Of a DNA stretch of 59,333 nucleotides, positions 19,201 through 28,600 are shown piece after piece. The first letter of the stretch is position 1. Each line of letters starts with the position of its first letter. This DNA is from an uncultured Porphyromonadaceae bacterium (GTDB taxonomy: Bacteria > Bacteroidota > Bacteroidia > Bacteroidales > Muribaculaceae). The stretch spans positions 1 to 59,333 of the forward strand of contig UQLL01000014.1 of the NCBI GenBank assembly GCA_900541835.1, written 5' to 3'. The notes under the pieces are model-generated. The model worked only from the letters and a program-made list of their open reading frames with translations. It was not told the DNA's origin and ran no database searches. Position numbers and translations under genes: made by a program.

Positions 19201-22200
19201 GGAGTTGGAGCGGTTGCGTATGCCGACGAGCATGACGCGGACGTCGCTCAGCGAGGGGTTGCCGAGCACGGTGGCGGTGTTGGAAGTGTTGTCGGGATCG
19301 TGCGCGGACCATGGGACGGCGAACCCGACGCCCTCCTGGCCGGAGGACTTGGCCTGGTTGCGGGCCGTCTTGATCGAGGTGAGGAGCTCGAGGGGTATGT
19401 TGAGGTAGTTGTGCTGTGGCCAGACCTTGTTGCGGTCGGAGCTGGAGCGGTTGTTGTAGAGGCCGGGGGCGGTGAGGTCGAGGGGTATCTCGTACTCGTA
19501 GTAGTTGTTCTTGACGTCGGAGCCGAGGCGGAGGAAGAGCGAGATGTCGCCGTTGCGGAGGTTTGTGGGGTCGTCGATGAGCGCCTCGGCGTGGACCCAC
19601 ATCTGGAGGCGCTTGTAGATGCGGAGGTCCATCTGGGTGTTCTTGTACACGCCGCGTGCGTCGCCGGGCTGGAGTCCGGTGACTTTCATCTGCATGGCCT
19701 GCTCGTTGAGCTGCAGGGCCTGCGCCTGCCCGGCGTCCTGGGCGCGGTCCACGCCGGGGGGCAGGACGTAGTTGACGGGGGTGCGGGTGGCGTTCTCCTC
19801 GATGTTGACGGTGGAGATGTCGAGCTCGCCCTCGGCCGGGGAGTCGTTGCGGTTGTTGAGGTTGAAGTTGTAGCTTCGCCACTCGCCGCGCACGAGCTCG
19901 AGGGTTGCGAAGCGCAGGTGCGTCACGGCCTTGAAGTTGGTCATGAACATGCGGGCGAAGCGTATGGTTGAGAAGTCGTGTATGTTGCCTACTACCCGCT
20001 CGGGCTGGTTGAGGGGCACCTTGAACTGGTACCAGACGACCCGTACGGGCTGGCCGTCGCGGCCGAGCTGGTAGCTCTCCTGCTTGTCGGTGATGTAGTT
20101 CTTGCCTACTTCGAGGTCCTCGGGGCGGATGGACACCTTGTACTGGTAGTAGCGCTCGTACTCGTTAAGGGTGTTGTCCTGGTTGATGTCCTCGACGTCG
20201 GGCGTGTTCCGGGCGGACTGGTAGTACGGGTTCGGGCTCTGGTCGGGGCTGAGGGAGTTGCCCTCGGTGCCGTTGTAGTGCTTGTAGCGGTCGAGGATGG
20301 AGGTGCGCTGCTCGTCGTACCAGGGCCAGCGGTAGAAGTGGTAGTTGTCGCCTGCGGGGTCGGCGAACGGGGAGAACGGGTCGTCCTGCATCTGCTCGAC
20401 GGTGGATGCCGGCAGGCGCAGGCGCAGGCGGTCGAGGTAGTCCTTGTATGTGTCGAACTCGAACTCCTCGGCGGTGCTCAGGCCGTTGAGGCCGAGGTCC
20501 TGGAGCAGGCGGGCGTCGGCGGTGTTCTCGAAGGCGTACGTCAGGGAGTTCTGCGACGAGACGCGGCCCCAGACGGTGTTCTGCATGAACGTGAAGTTGC
20601 CGTCGACGGGGTTGCCGTTCTCGTAGCTCTTCTTGCCGTCCTTGAGGATGTCCTCGCTGACCTCGCCGAAGTTGAAGTACAGGTCGCCGCCGTCGGTGTT
20701 GTCGGCCTCGGGGTCGAGGAACGGGTCGAGCATCCAGAACTGGAGGTATTCTATGTTGGAGTTGTCGAAGTTGGTGTTGTCCATCTTGCGCATGATTCCG
20801 CCCCAGCGCTTCTCGGGGCTGAGGAGCAGGCCGTCGGCGGAGATGTTCTCGGCGTCGAGGTTGTACGGGCCGCGCTCGGACGGGTAGAAGGAGAGGTTGA
20901 GGGTCTGTATGTACGAGCTCTCGCCGTACGCCTGGTCTCGGCCGGGGAATATCTCCTCGACGGTGACCTCGCGGACGTAGGGGCTGGAGAGCTGCTTGAG
21001 GTCGTTCTTGAGGTAGCCGGGGAGCATGGTGGAATTGCGCTGGGTGAAGACGCGGTCGATGGTGTACCATGCCAGCAGGGCGCGGTTCTTGCCGTAGGAG
21101 ATGTCGTTGCTGAGCCCGGCCTCGGGGAATAGGGCGTCGCTGGCGCCGTCCCAGGGCGTGGAGGCGAGCGACCAGGCGTAGGGGGTGCGCAGGTCGATGC
21201 CGGTCTGCGTGTTCTCGAAGTCGTCGATGTAGCTGGAGCCTTTGTTGGTGCCGGTCTTCTGCTTGTGCGGCACGAGCTGCGCGAACTCGGCGTTGACACT
21301 CAGGGTGGAGGGAGCGGCGGCGTTGACGGTGGGTATCTTGTTGAGGAGGTTGGTCAGCCACATGAAGTGTGTGCTGTAGCTGAGGTTGAGGCCCCACATG
21401 GTGTTGTTGACGGTCTCGTCGCCTATGTTGACTTTCTCGGTCATGCCGCGCTCGCCGAAATGCATCACCGTCGCCCCCAGCGTGAAGTCCTTGTTGAAGC
21501 GGTACTGCGCGTCGAGGCCGAGCAGGGTCTTGCGCTGCATGGAGAACATGGACTGGTTCTCGAGCGTGACGCTGACGGAGGTGCCGGACTCGACGATGCT
21601 CTGGTTGGTGATGGTGACGATGCCCATGTTGTAGTCGACGGTGTAGTCGGAATTCTCCGTGAGTTGCACTCCGCCCGCGGTGACGATCACTGAGCCTCGG
21701 GGCACGTTCATGGCGTTCAGGCGTATGGTGGCACCGCCCGAGGCCTGGTACTCGCCCACGAGCGAGAACTTGTTGCGGTCGGCGAACTGGCGGGCGACTG
21801 TGAGCGTGGAGTCGTATAGCTCCTGGTAGACGTACGGGTCGGCGAGGGCGTCGTTGCCTATCTTGCGGCGGAGGTTGGAGCCGAAGGGCTCTGCCACGGG
21901 GAATATGATCTTGCCGGACGAGGCCATGACGGTGTATCCCTCCACCCAGTCGAAGAAGCCGTCGGGGTTGCTCTCCTGGTTGTTGTCGATGCGGTCGAGG
22001 CCCATGACCTGGAGCAGGGGCTTGTTGGCGACGGGGCCTACGGGAAGGTAGTTGATCTCGGTGCCGGTGGTGTCGCTCAGGTACTTGATGTTGAGCTTGA
22101 AGCGGTTCTGCTGCATCTGGTACGCTCCGAGGGCGTAGACGTTCTTCATCATGAGCTTCCACATGGGCAGCTGGGGGGAGATGGTGGTGCCGCGGAGCAT

Positions 22201-23796
22201 CTTGAGGTACAGGCACTCGGCGGTGGAGGGGACGTCGGCCGAGAACTCGCCCACCTGGTACACTCGGCCCTGGTATGTGTACTCGTAGGCGACGCCGAGG
22301 ACCTCGTCGCTGTTGAGGGCGGCCTTGAGGGAGATGTATCCGAGCGTGGGGTTGAGGGTATACTCGGAGGAGCTGAGCAGGCGTGCGCTCTCCACTTTCT
22401 CGTAGTCGCGGCCGCCGGTGATGCCGATGGCGGCCAGTGGCGCGAGCGCCTGCGTGACCTGGTCGATGTTGCGTGCGCCGGGGTACTGCTCGCGGAGTAT
22501 GGAGAGCATGTCGTTGTCGGCGTTGGCCGGCACGTCGTTGTTGTTGTTGGGGCGCCAGTAGTCGCTGGCCAGGCGCTTGTTCTCGGCCATGTCCATGAAG
22601 CCCACGAAGTTGCGGGACTCGTTGTAGTTGCCGGACTTGTTGGTGACCCACACCTCGATGCGGGTGATGTTGATGCCGGAGCTTACGTACGGCAGGCGGG
22701 AGGCGAACTGGTCGTAGTTGTCGTAGAAGTACTGTGCCAGGAAGAAGTGGCGGTTGGCGTCGTACTCGTCGGCCTTCACGCTGAAGGGCGTGGTCTGCAC
22801 GCCGCCGGTGGAGCTGACGGTCTTGGATTCGGAGTTCTGCTGGCTGAGCAGGGCGGTGAGGGTGAGCTTGCCGAACTGGAGCTTTGTCTTGATGCCGAAC
22901 AGCGCGGCGGAGCCCCGGATGAGGGTCGAGCCGGTGGTCATGGACACGTTGCCGGCCTCGAGGGTCTTGATGATCTCGTCCTCCTTGCCTTCGTACGCGA
23001 GCTTGAGGTTCTTGCTGTCGAAATCGAAGGTGGCGTCGGTGTTGTAGGTCATGTTGAACTTCATCTTGTCGCCTACGGAGGCCGCTATGTTGGCCTGTAT
23101 CTTCTGGTCGAAGTCGAAGTATGTCTTGCGGCGCGCGGAGAGGGAGAGGGCGGGATTGTCGGTCTTGTTGGACTTGATTCCCATGCTGAGCTGCACGCTG
23201 CCCTGCGTGGTGAGGCGGACTCCGCCGGGGCCGAAGATTTTCTCCAGCGGGCCCAGGGAGAAGTTCATGTCGAGGATGTTGAACGGCTCCTTGTCCTTTT
23301 TCTCGAAGGACTCGGCGTTGCGCTGACGGAAGTACTGCATCATGCCCTGCCGGAAGCTGAGCCGGTTGTAGTCGCCCGCGGTGAGCTGCATGGGCGTGAC
23401 GGCCACCTTGTCGCCGATGCGCGTGTAGAAGTAGTACATGCGCGTGGCGGGGTCGTATATCACCTCGTGGTGCATGTTGTCGGGGTCGCGGAGGTCGGCG
23501 GCGTACTCGCCTCCGACGAGGGCCTCGTAGCTCTCCGGGAGTGTGGGGCGGACGGCGGGCAGGGTCGCCGAGTCGGGCGCGAGGGGCCGGCCGGAGAGGG
23601 TGCCGACGGGCATGGAGGGCGGCGCGGGCAGGTTGCCTACGTTGCCGCCCAGGGGGGACTTCGGCCGCGTGGAGGGAAGCGAGGGGACGGAGGGCGACTG
23701 GCTGCCCGGTGCCTGCGCCGGGGACACGACGGCTGCCGCCGACATGAGGACCAGTATCAGCGACAGCAGCAGGTATGTCAGTAACTTCCTTCTCAA
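16285..23796 (-). CDS. sprA: Type IX secretion outer-membrane translocon protein SprA (Sov)
   Basis: 2503 aa, close to the usual 2300-2500. SprA is the giant single-chain beta-barrel that forms the exit pore of the T9SS in the outer membrane. The N-terminus MRRKLLTYLLLSLILVLMSA with AAVVSPAQA is a signal peptide, followed by a Pro/Ser-rich linker (about 30-70). The body consists of amphipathic strands with repeated motor/gliding-type segments (for example EYTLNPTLGYISLKAALNSDEVLGVAYEYTYQG and IVESGTSVSVTLENQ). It ends with an aromatic beta-barrel tail (NSNYGISFNLSLAR). The start is TTG, needed to keep the signal peptide, 12 nt after ruvA. The neighbouring ruvA-sprA order is frequent in Bacteroidota. 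Two probable cargos are in this window. Confidence 0.95.
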   Translation of the reverse strand: MRRKLLTYLLLSLILVLMSAAAVVSPAQAPGSQSPSVPSLPSTRPKSPLGGNVGNLPAPPSMPVGTLSGRPLAPDSATLPAVRPTLPESYEALVGGEYAADLRDPDNMHHEVIYDPATRMYYFYTRIGDKVAVTPMQLTAGDYNRLSFRQGMMQYFRQRNAESFEKKDKEPFNILDMNFSLGPLEKIFGPGGVRLTTQGSVQLSMGIKSNKTDNPALSLSARRKTYFDFDQKIQANIAASVGDKMKFNMTYNTDATFDFDSKNLKLAYEGKEDEIIKTLEAGNVSMTTGSTLIRGSAALFGIKTKLQFGKLTLTALLSQQNSESKTVSSTGGVQTTPFSVKADEYDANRHFFLAQYFYDNYDQFASRLPYVSSGINITRIEVWVTNKSGNYNESRNFVGFMDMAENKRLASDYWRPNNNNDVPANADNDMLSILREQYPGARNIDQVTQALAPLAAIGITGGRDYEKVESARLLSSSEYTLNPTLGYISLKAALNSDEVLGVAYEYTYQGRVYQVGEFSADVPSTAECLYLKMLRGTTISPQLPMWKLMMKNVYALGAYQMQQNRFKLNIKYLSDTTGTEINYLPVGPVANKPLLQVMGLDRIDNNQESNPDGFFDWVEGYTVMASSGKIIFPVAEPFGSNLRRKIGNDALADPYVYQELYDSTLTVARQFADRNKFSLVGEYQASGGATIRLNAMNVPRGSVIVTAGGVQLTENSDYTVDYNMGIVTITNQSIVESGTSVSVTLENQSMFSMQRKTLLGLDAQYRFNKDFTLGATVMHFGERGMTEKVNIGDETVNNTMWGLNLSYSTHFMWLTNLLNKIPTVNAAAPSTLSVNAEFAQLVPHKQKTGTNKGSSYIDDFENTQTGIDLRTPYAWSLASTPWDGASDALFPEAGLSNDISYGKNRALLAWYTIDRVFTQRNSTMLPGYLKNDLKQLSSPYVREVTVEEIFPGRDQAYGESSYIQTLNLSFYPSERGPYNLDAENISADGLLLSPEKRWGGIMRKMDNTNFDNSNIEYLQFWMLDPFLDPEADNTDGGDLYFNFGEVSEDILKDGKKSYENGNPVDGNFTFMQNTVWGRVSSQNSLTYAFENTADARLLQDLGLNGLSTAEEFEFDTYKDYLDRLRLRLPASTVEQMQDDPFSPFADPAGDNYHFYRWPWYDEQRTSILDRYKHYNGTEGNSLSPDQSPNPYYQSARNTPDVEDINQDNTLNEYERYYQYKVSIRPEDLEVGKNYITDKQESYQLGRDGQPVRVVWYQFKVPLNQPERVVGNIHDFSTIRFARMFMTNFKAVTHLRFATLELVRGEWRSYNFNLNNRNDSPAEGELDISTVNIEENATRTPVNYVLPPGVDRAQDAGQAQALQLNEQAMQMKVTGLQPGDARGVYKNTQMDLRIYKRLQMWVHAEALIDDPTNLRNGDISLFLRLGSDVKNNYYEYEIPLDLTAPGLYNNRSSSDRNKVWPQHNYLNIPLELLTSIKTARNQAKSSGQEGVGFAVPWSAHDPDNTSNTATVLGNPSLSDVRVMLVGIRNRSNSVKDGIVWCNELRVTDFNEDGGWAARANVNLGVSDVATVNFTTHNETAGFGGVDQGLSARRLDDYNQYSIAVQGDLGRLLPEKAKLSAPIYYSRSSETTTPKYNPLDQDILLKDALDAATTKQEKDSIRDYAVTKKTVESFSISGFKFNVRSKNPMPWDPANFTISFSFNKQSNQDPTTEYEHTNDYRGSLMYSYSPMIKPVKPFGWIKSKNKNLKFLHDWSVNWLFNTITFNNNISRYYYEQQTRSEVDVDFQLPVQVSKNFLWDRQFTLTWNLTPQLNFSFASNTTARIEETIGAVNKKLFPDKYRDWKDTVWNSIKGLGTPWNYNQTFTGSYRAPFSRIPALDFLQANLTYTATYRWDRGATIDDDLFQGNTVQNNAVWNGDARLNFEGLFNKVPYLRKVNQRFSSSAGARNQNKAKQPKKFERAVTLSPDTTTVITHNLKTKKVKVTAMAGNRPMRLQTRVIDENRLEILNRGDQNIKLTVTQQNKDDKPNLLKEFGDHAVRFLMMPRSVSMRYRNSHSLNLPLFSPEIGDIFGQSNKYGPMAPGLDFAFGFTGEEYVQKALDRGWLICDETQTSPAIYNEMKEFSFELNLEPIRGLKILLTSNLTDNRTRQVQFMYSDMPTTRTGSYTRTALAIGTALRGSRADNGYQNAAFDKFLENIPIVASRIQGMYAGTTYPSSGFLAGTPWAGTTYNPEVGEVSPTSGDVLIPAFIAAYTGGDANSITLDHFPGLSSMRPNWRVTYDGLTRMPLFKNIFKTLTLSHAYQCTYSVGSYTSYLDWVGIGGNLGFSADQQSGQPMPSSPFNISSVAITEKFAPLFGVSVTLKNDMTINAEYRDARTLTLNTSAGQIVEATSKQLTVGLGYKIANFNKIIKIGSRQGNVNNDLSLNLDFSFAQNQGLIRKIETAYTQATNGSQTISLNFMASYTLSKRVTMSAFFDHQINKPLVTNASFPTTNSNYGISFNLSLAR

Positions 23797-23808
23797 CAGT
23801 CAGTCGGT

Positions 23809-24393
23809 TCAAAAAAGCTTGAGGGCGGCGCGGATGGCCTCCTCGGTGCCCAGCCCGGGGTTCTCCTTGTAGAGCTTCGAGAGGACTTTCTGTGCCGCGG
23901 CCTGGGGGAATCCCAGGGTGGCGAGGGCGCCGAGGGCCTCGTCGTAGGTCGACGCTCCGGCCCCCTCTGATAGAAACGCCGGCGACAGGTCGTTTATTTT
24001 ATTCCTCAGGTCCACAATGATGCGCTGCGCGGTGCGGGCGCCGATTCCCTTGACTGCCTTCAGCGCCTTGTCGTTGCCCTGGGCGATGACGGCCTGCAGC
24101 TCGGCGGCCGTCATCTCGCCCAGGATGAGGCGCGCGGTGCCGGGGCCGACGCCGCTCACTCCGTTGAGCAGGCGGAACATGGCGCGGTCCTCGGCGTGCA
24201 GGAATCCGTATAGCATATGCGCGTCGTCGCGGATCACCTCGTAGACGAACAGCTTCACCACGACGCCCTGCCGGGGCTGCAGGGCGTCGAAGTCTGTCAG
24301 GGTGATGGAGAGGCCATAGCCCACGCCGCAGGCTTCCACCACCGCCTCGGTGGGCCGGAGCGCCGTCAGCTCTCCCTTGATATACTCAATCAT
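23809..24393 (-). CDS. ruvA: Holliday junction branch-migration protein RuvA
   Basis: 194 aa, usual length. RuvA tetramers bind four-way junctions and load the RuvB motor. The OB domain is at 1-62 (MIEYIKGELTALRPTEAVVEACGVGYGL). Tandem helix-hairpin-helix motifs are at about 71-130 (LLNGVSGVGPGTARLIL, AVKGIGARTAQRIIVDLRNK). The C-terminal RuvB-binding domain is at about 147-194 (EALGALATLGFPQAAAQKVLSK). The -7 box ends 4 nt before the ATG. sprA follows after 12 nt, so the two are likely one transcript. Confidence 0.97.
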   Translation of the reverse strand: MIEYIKGELTALRPTEAVVEACGVGYGLSITLTDFDALQPRQGVVVKLFVYEVIRDDAHMLYGFLHAEDRAMFRLLNGVSGVGPGTARLILGEMTAAELQAVIAQGNDKALKAVKGIGARTAQRIIVDLRNKINDLSPAFLSEGAGASTYDEALGALATLGFPQAAAQKVLSKLYKENPGLGTEEAIRAALKLF

Positions 24394-24397
24394 GGTG

Positions 24398-24405
24398 CAA
24401 AGTTA
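24398..24405 (-). promoter_or_regulatory. -7 box abutting the ruvA start codon
   Basis: TAACTTTG on the minus strand with a 4-nt spacer (CACC) to the ATG at 24393. A TTTTTG lies 16 nt further up, slightly closer than usual. Predicts a leaderless ruvA mRNA. Confidence 0.5.
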
Positions 24406-24488
24406 GCTAATTTTCGTGATTCAAAAATTATGTGTAATTTCGCAGCGTCAAATTTGAACCCCTCGACCCTCAACTCAAAGGAAAGTAA

Positions 24489-25052
24489 ATGGTCTACCGA
24501 TTCAAGATAGTAAGCGACGAGGCGCCGAAGTTCCGCCTCGAGATACAGATAAGCAGCGACGCGACGTTCCTGCAGCTGCGGTCGGCGATACTCGACGCCT
24601 GCGGCTACTCGCGCATCCGCCCGGACGCTTTCTTCCTCTGCGACGAGGACTGGGAGCCTCGCGAGCTCATCGCCCTCGAGGACCCCGGCACGGACTCCGA
24701 CACGGACGTGTGGCTGATGGACGAGACTCCGCTGGAGGACCTCGTCGAGGAGGAGGGGCAGCGGATGCTGTTCGTCTTCGACGCCGAGCACGAGCGCGCC
24801 ATGAGCATGGAGATGCGCGAGATGCTCCTCGGCAAGCACCTCTCCGAGCCCGTCTGCACTCTCAGGCAGGGCAAGGCCCCCTCGCAGGTGCAGGCCGCGC
24901 AGAAGCCGGAGCCGAAGAAGGCCGACGCCGGCACAAAGGTGCTCGACGAGCTCGGCCTCGACTTCTACGGCTCGGACGGCTACAACGACGACGAGCTGCC
25001 CGAGGGCTTCGACGGCGACGGGGAGGAGGAGGACGACGACTCCCTGCGCTGA
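24489..25052 (+). CDS. PRiA4_ORF3-like (IS1096 passenger TnpR-like) protein with acidic tail
   Basis: 187 aa. Residues 1-130 resemble the pRiA4b ORF-3 / IS1096 TnpR-like domain: YRFKIVSDEAPKFRLEIQIS, FLQLRSAILDACGY, DTDVWLMDETPLEDLV, and MLFVFDAEHERAMSMEMREM in place of the usual YDFGD-type motif. Residues 130-187 are a low-complexity tail with an Ala/Pro/Lys linker and a run of Asp/Glu (EGFDGDGEEEDDDSLR). Despite the family name it is not a recombinase, and no transposase or terminal repeats are near. Related genes are scattered as single chromosomal genes in Bacteroidota. Function unknown. It is divergent from ruvA and followed by a terminator. Confidence 0.75.
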   Translation: MVYRFKIVSDEAPKFRLEIQISSDATFLQLRSAILDACGYSRIRPDAFFLCDEDWEPRELIALEDPGTDSDTDVWLMDETPLEDLVEEEGQRMLFVFDAEHERAMSMEMREMLLGKHLSEPVCTLRQGKAPSQVQAAQKPEPKKADAGTKVLDELGLDFYGSDGYNDDELPEGFDGDGEEEDDDSLR

Positions 25053-25078
25053 CCCGTCCTTGCCACGCACCAGGCACA

Positions 25079-25113
25079 AGAGACGGCACCCGCGTGGTGC
25101 CGCCTCTCTTTTT
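25079..25113 (+). terminator. Rho-independent terminator of the PRiA4_ORF3-like gene
   Basis: Stem AGAGACGGCACC (25079-25090) with GGTGCCGCCTCT (25096-25107), 11 of 12 paired, a 5-nt loop, then CTTTTT. It starts 27 nt after the stop codon. Confidence 0.85.
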
Positions 25114-25145
25114 GCGACCCGCCCGCCGCGAGGGCGCACTCTCGC

Positions 25146-25218
25146 GCGAGGCGGCGATTTTCATTCATTCACCCGTAGGCGGAGCCCGGAGGTGAATGAA
25201 TGAAAATCGTCGCCTCGC
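25146..25218. repeat. 28-bp inverted repeat (27/28) with 17-nt loop
   Basis: Left arm 25146-25173 and right arm 25191-25218 are complementary in 27 of 28 positions. The one mismatch is near the base (GGCGGCG versus GGCGACG). The arms contain the direct repeat attcattc. The 17-nt loop is 25174-25190. There is no coding frame across it and no U-run to make it a terminator. Confidence 0.85.
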
Positions 25219-25364
25219 TTGCTGCGGAGCATATATAAATGAAATGAATATATACACGGCCCCTACAGTATATTATATATATACTGCTACCGCATACGCT
25301 TGCGCGTGTTACTGCCGTATAGGGGACGTCTGTAGCCGGGGGTGCCGGTTTGTTCGGGCGGGGC

Positions 25365-25384
25365 GGACGCACCAGGGTGCGTCC
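25365..25384. repeat. Palindromic repeat A, perfect copy
   Basis: GGACGCACC, AG, GGTGCGTCC, followed by CTACGG. A perfect 9-bp stem and the best copy of the family in this window. Confidence 0.8.
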
Positions 25385-25430
25385 CTACGGTTCGCGGTAG
25401 GGTTGCGCCGTGGCTTCCGATTTGATGCTG

Positions 25431-25462
25431 CAAAGTTACGACAATTTTCGGACATATGCAAA
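25431..25462 (-). promoter_or_regulatory. Orphan promoter inside the gene-free block
   Basis: On the minus strand TTTG (25462-25459), 20 nt, TAACTTTG (25438-25431), an exact match to the Bacteroidota consensus. Transcription would run left from about 25427 through repeat A and the 28-bp hairpin, where there is no recognisable gene. It lies downstream of uvrA, so it does not serve uvrA. Confidence 0.6.
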
Positions 25463-25463
25463 T

Positions 25464-25489
25464 TTTTACTGAAATAAAATTCAGTAAAA
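25464..25489. repeat. 10-bp AT-rich hairpin beside the orphan promoter
   Basis: TTTTACTGAA (25464-25473), loop ATAAAA, TTCAGTAAAA (25480-25489). A perfect stem just upstream of the -33 box of the orphan promoter, so it could be an operator or an element end. Confidence 0.6.
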
Positions 25490-25492
25490 GTG

Positions 25493-25560
25493 AGGGGTGA
25501 AAATCATGTGTATGTAACTTGCTGCAATGCAGGCGCTTACATTTTTTCATTTTCACACCT
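25493..25560. repeat. Inverted repeat AGGGGTGAAAAT / ATTTTCACACCT
   Basis: 12-nt arms at 25493-25504 and 25549-25560 match in 11 of 12 positions. The 44-nt interior contains TGTAA/TTACA inner arms around the palindrome tgcaatgca. Similar in design to the repeat at 25634-25693. Confidence 0.6.
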
Positions 25561-25592
25561 GTCCGGGAGGGCAGGTCACCCTGCGCGTGAAA

Positions 25593-25615
25593 GGACGTAC
25601 CGCCAGTGCGTAAGG
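25593..25615. repeat. Degenerate relative of repeat A (GGACGTACCGCCAGTGCGTA)
   Basis: Shares about 18 of 23 positions with the inverted copy at 846-884, including the flank GTGaAAGGACGTA. Lies between the two nested inverted repeats. Confidence 0.4.
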
Positions 25616-25633
25616 ATGGGGGTAAGATACCGC

Positions 25634-25689
25634 GTGAAAATGAAAATCGCTATCTCGTTACATATCAGTGAGTTACCCTGTTTTCATTT

Positions 25690-25693
<4 letters not shown>
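25634..25693. repeat. Perfect 13-bp inverted repeat overlapping the uvrA stop codon
   Basis: GTGAAAATGAAAA (25634-25646) and TTTTCATTTTCAC (25681-25693) are exact complements with a 34-nt interior that carries gttac twice. The right arm includes the uvrA stop codon (25690-25692), so uvrA ends inside the element. Confidence 0.75.
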
Positions 25694-28533
<2,840 letters not shown>

Positions 28534-28567
28534 GGGAATCAACAGTTGGGAATTAGAAATCGGGGAG

Positions 28568-28586
28568 GGCGGACGGCGCGTCCCTG
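28568..28586. repeat. Decayed repeat A copy between uvrA and the cargo-protein gene
   Basis: gggcggacggcgcgtccctg: the GGACG/CGTCC arms and the following CCCTGC remain, but the centre has shrunk. Lies in the 67-nt spacer. Confidence 0.4.
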
Positions 28587-28600
28587 CGTCGAGGGCGGCC

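Larger units (their letters stand above)
25053..25689. other. Gene-free block rich in inverted repeats
   Basis: 637 bp without a credible gene. From left to right it holds: a terminator (25079-25113); a long imperfect hairpin (25146-25218); an AT-rich patch with a cagtatat/atatactg palindrome (about 25268-25290); a repeat A palindrome (25365-25384); an orphan minus-strand promoter (25431-25462); a TTTTACTGAA hairpin (25464-25489); and two nested inverted repeats (25493-25560, 25634-25693). A degenerate repeat A relative (25593-25615) lies between them. Local base composition is much richer in A and T than the flanking genes. Short open frames here have no family-like sequence and cross the hairpins. 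It looks like a stack of decayed or miniature elements, possibly carrying a non-coding RNA. Confidence 0.6.

Noticed and set aside
20165..23812. 1215-residue open frame overlapping sprA
   Set aside because: Same strand but another frame of sprA. The product is extremely Arg/Pro/His-rich, with no domain: a shadow typical of GC-rich coding DNA.
24489..25052. Insertion sequence around the IS1096 TnpR-like gene
   Set aside because: No transposase, no terminal inverted repeats flanking the gene and no target duplication. The name is only inherited from the family.
25287..25556. 89-residue gene in the gene-free block (and neighbouring short frames)
   Set aside because: The frames run across hairpins and the repeat A palindrome, have no family-like sequence, and their starts do not fit the orphan promoter.
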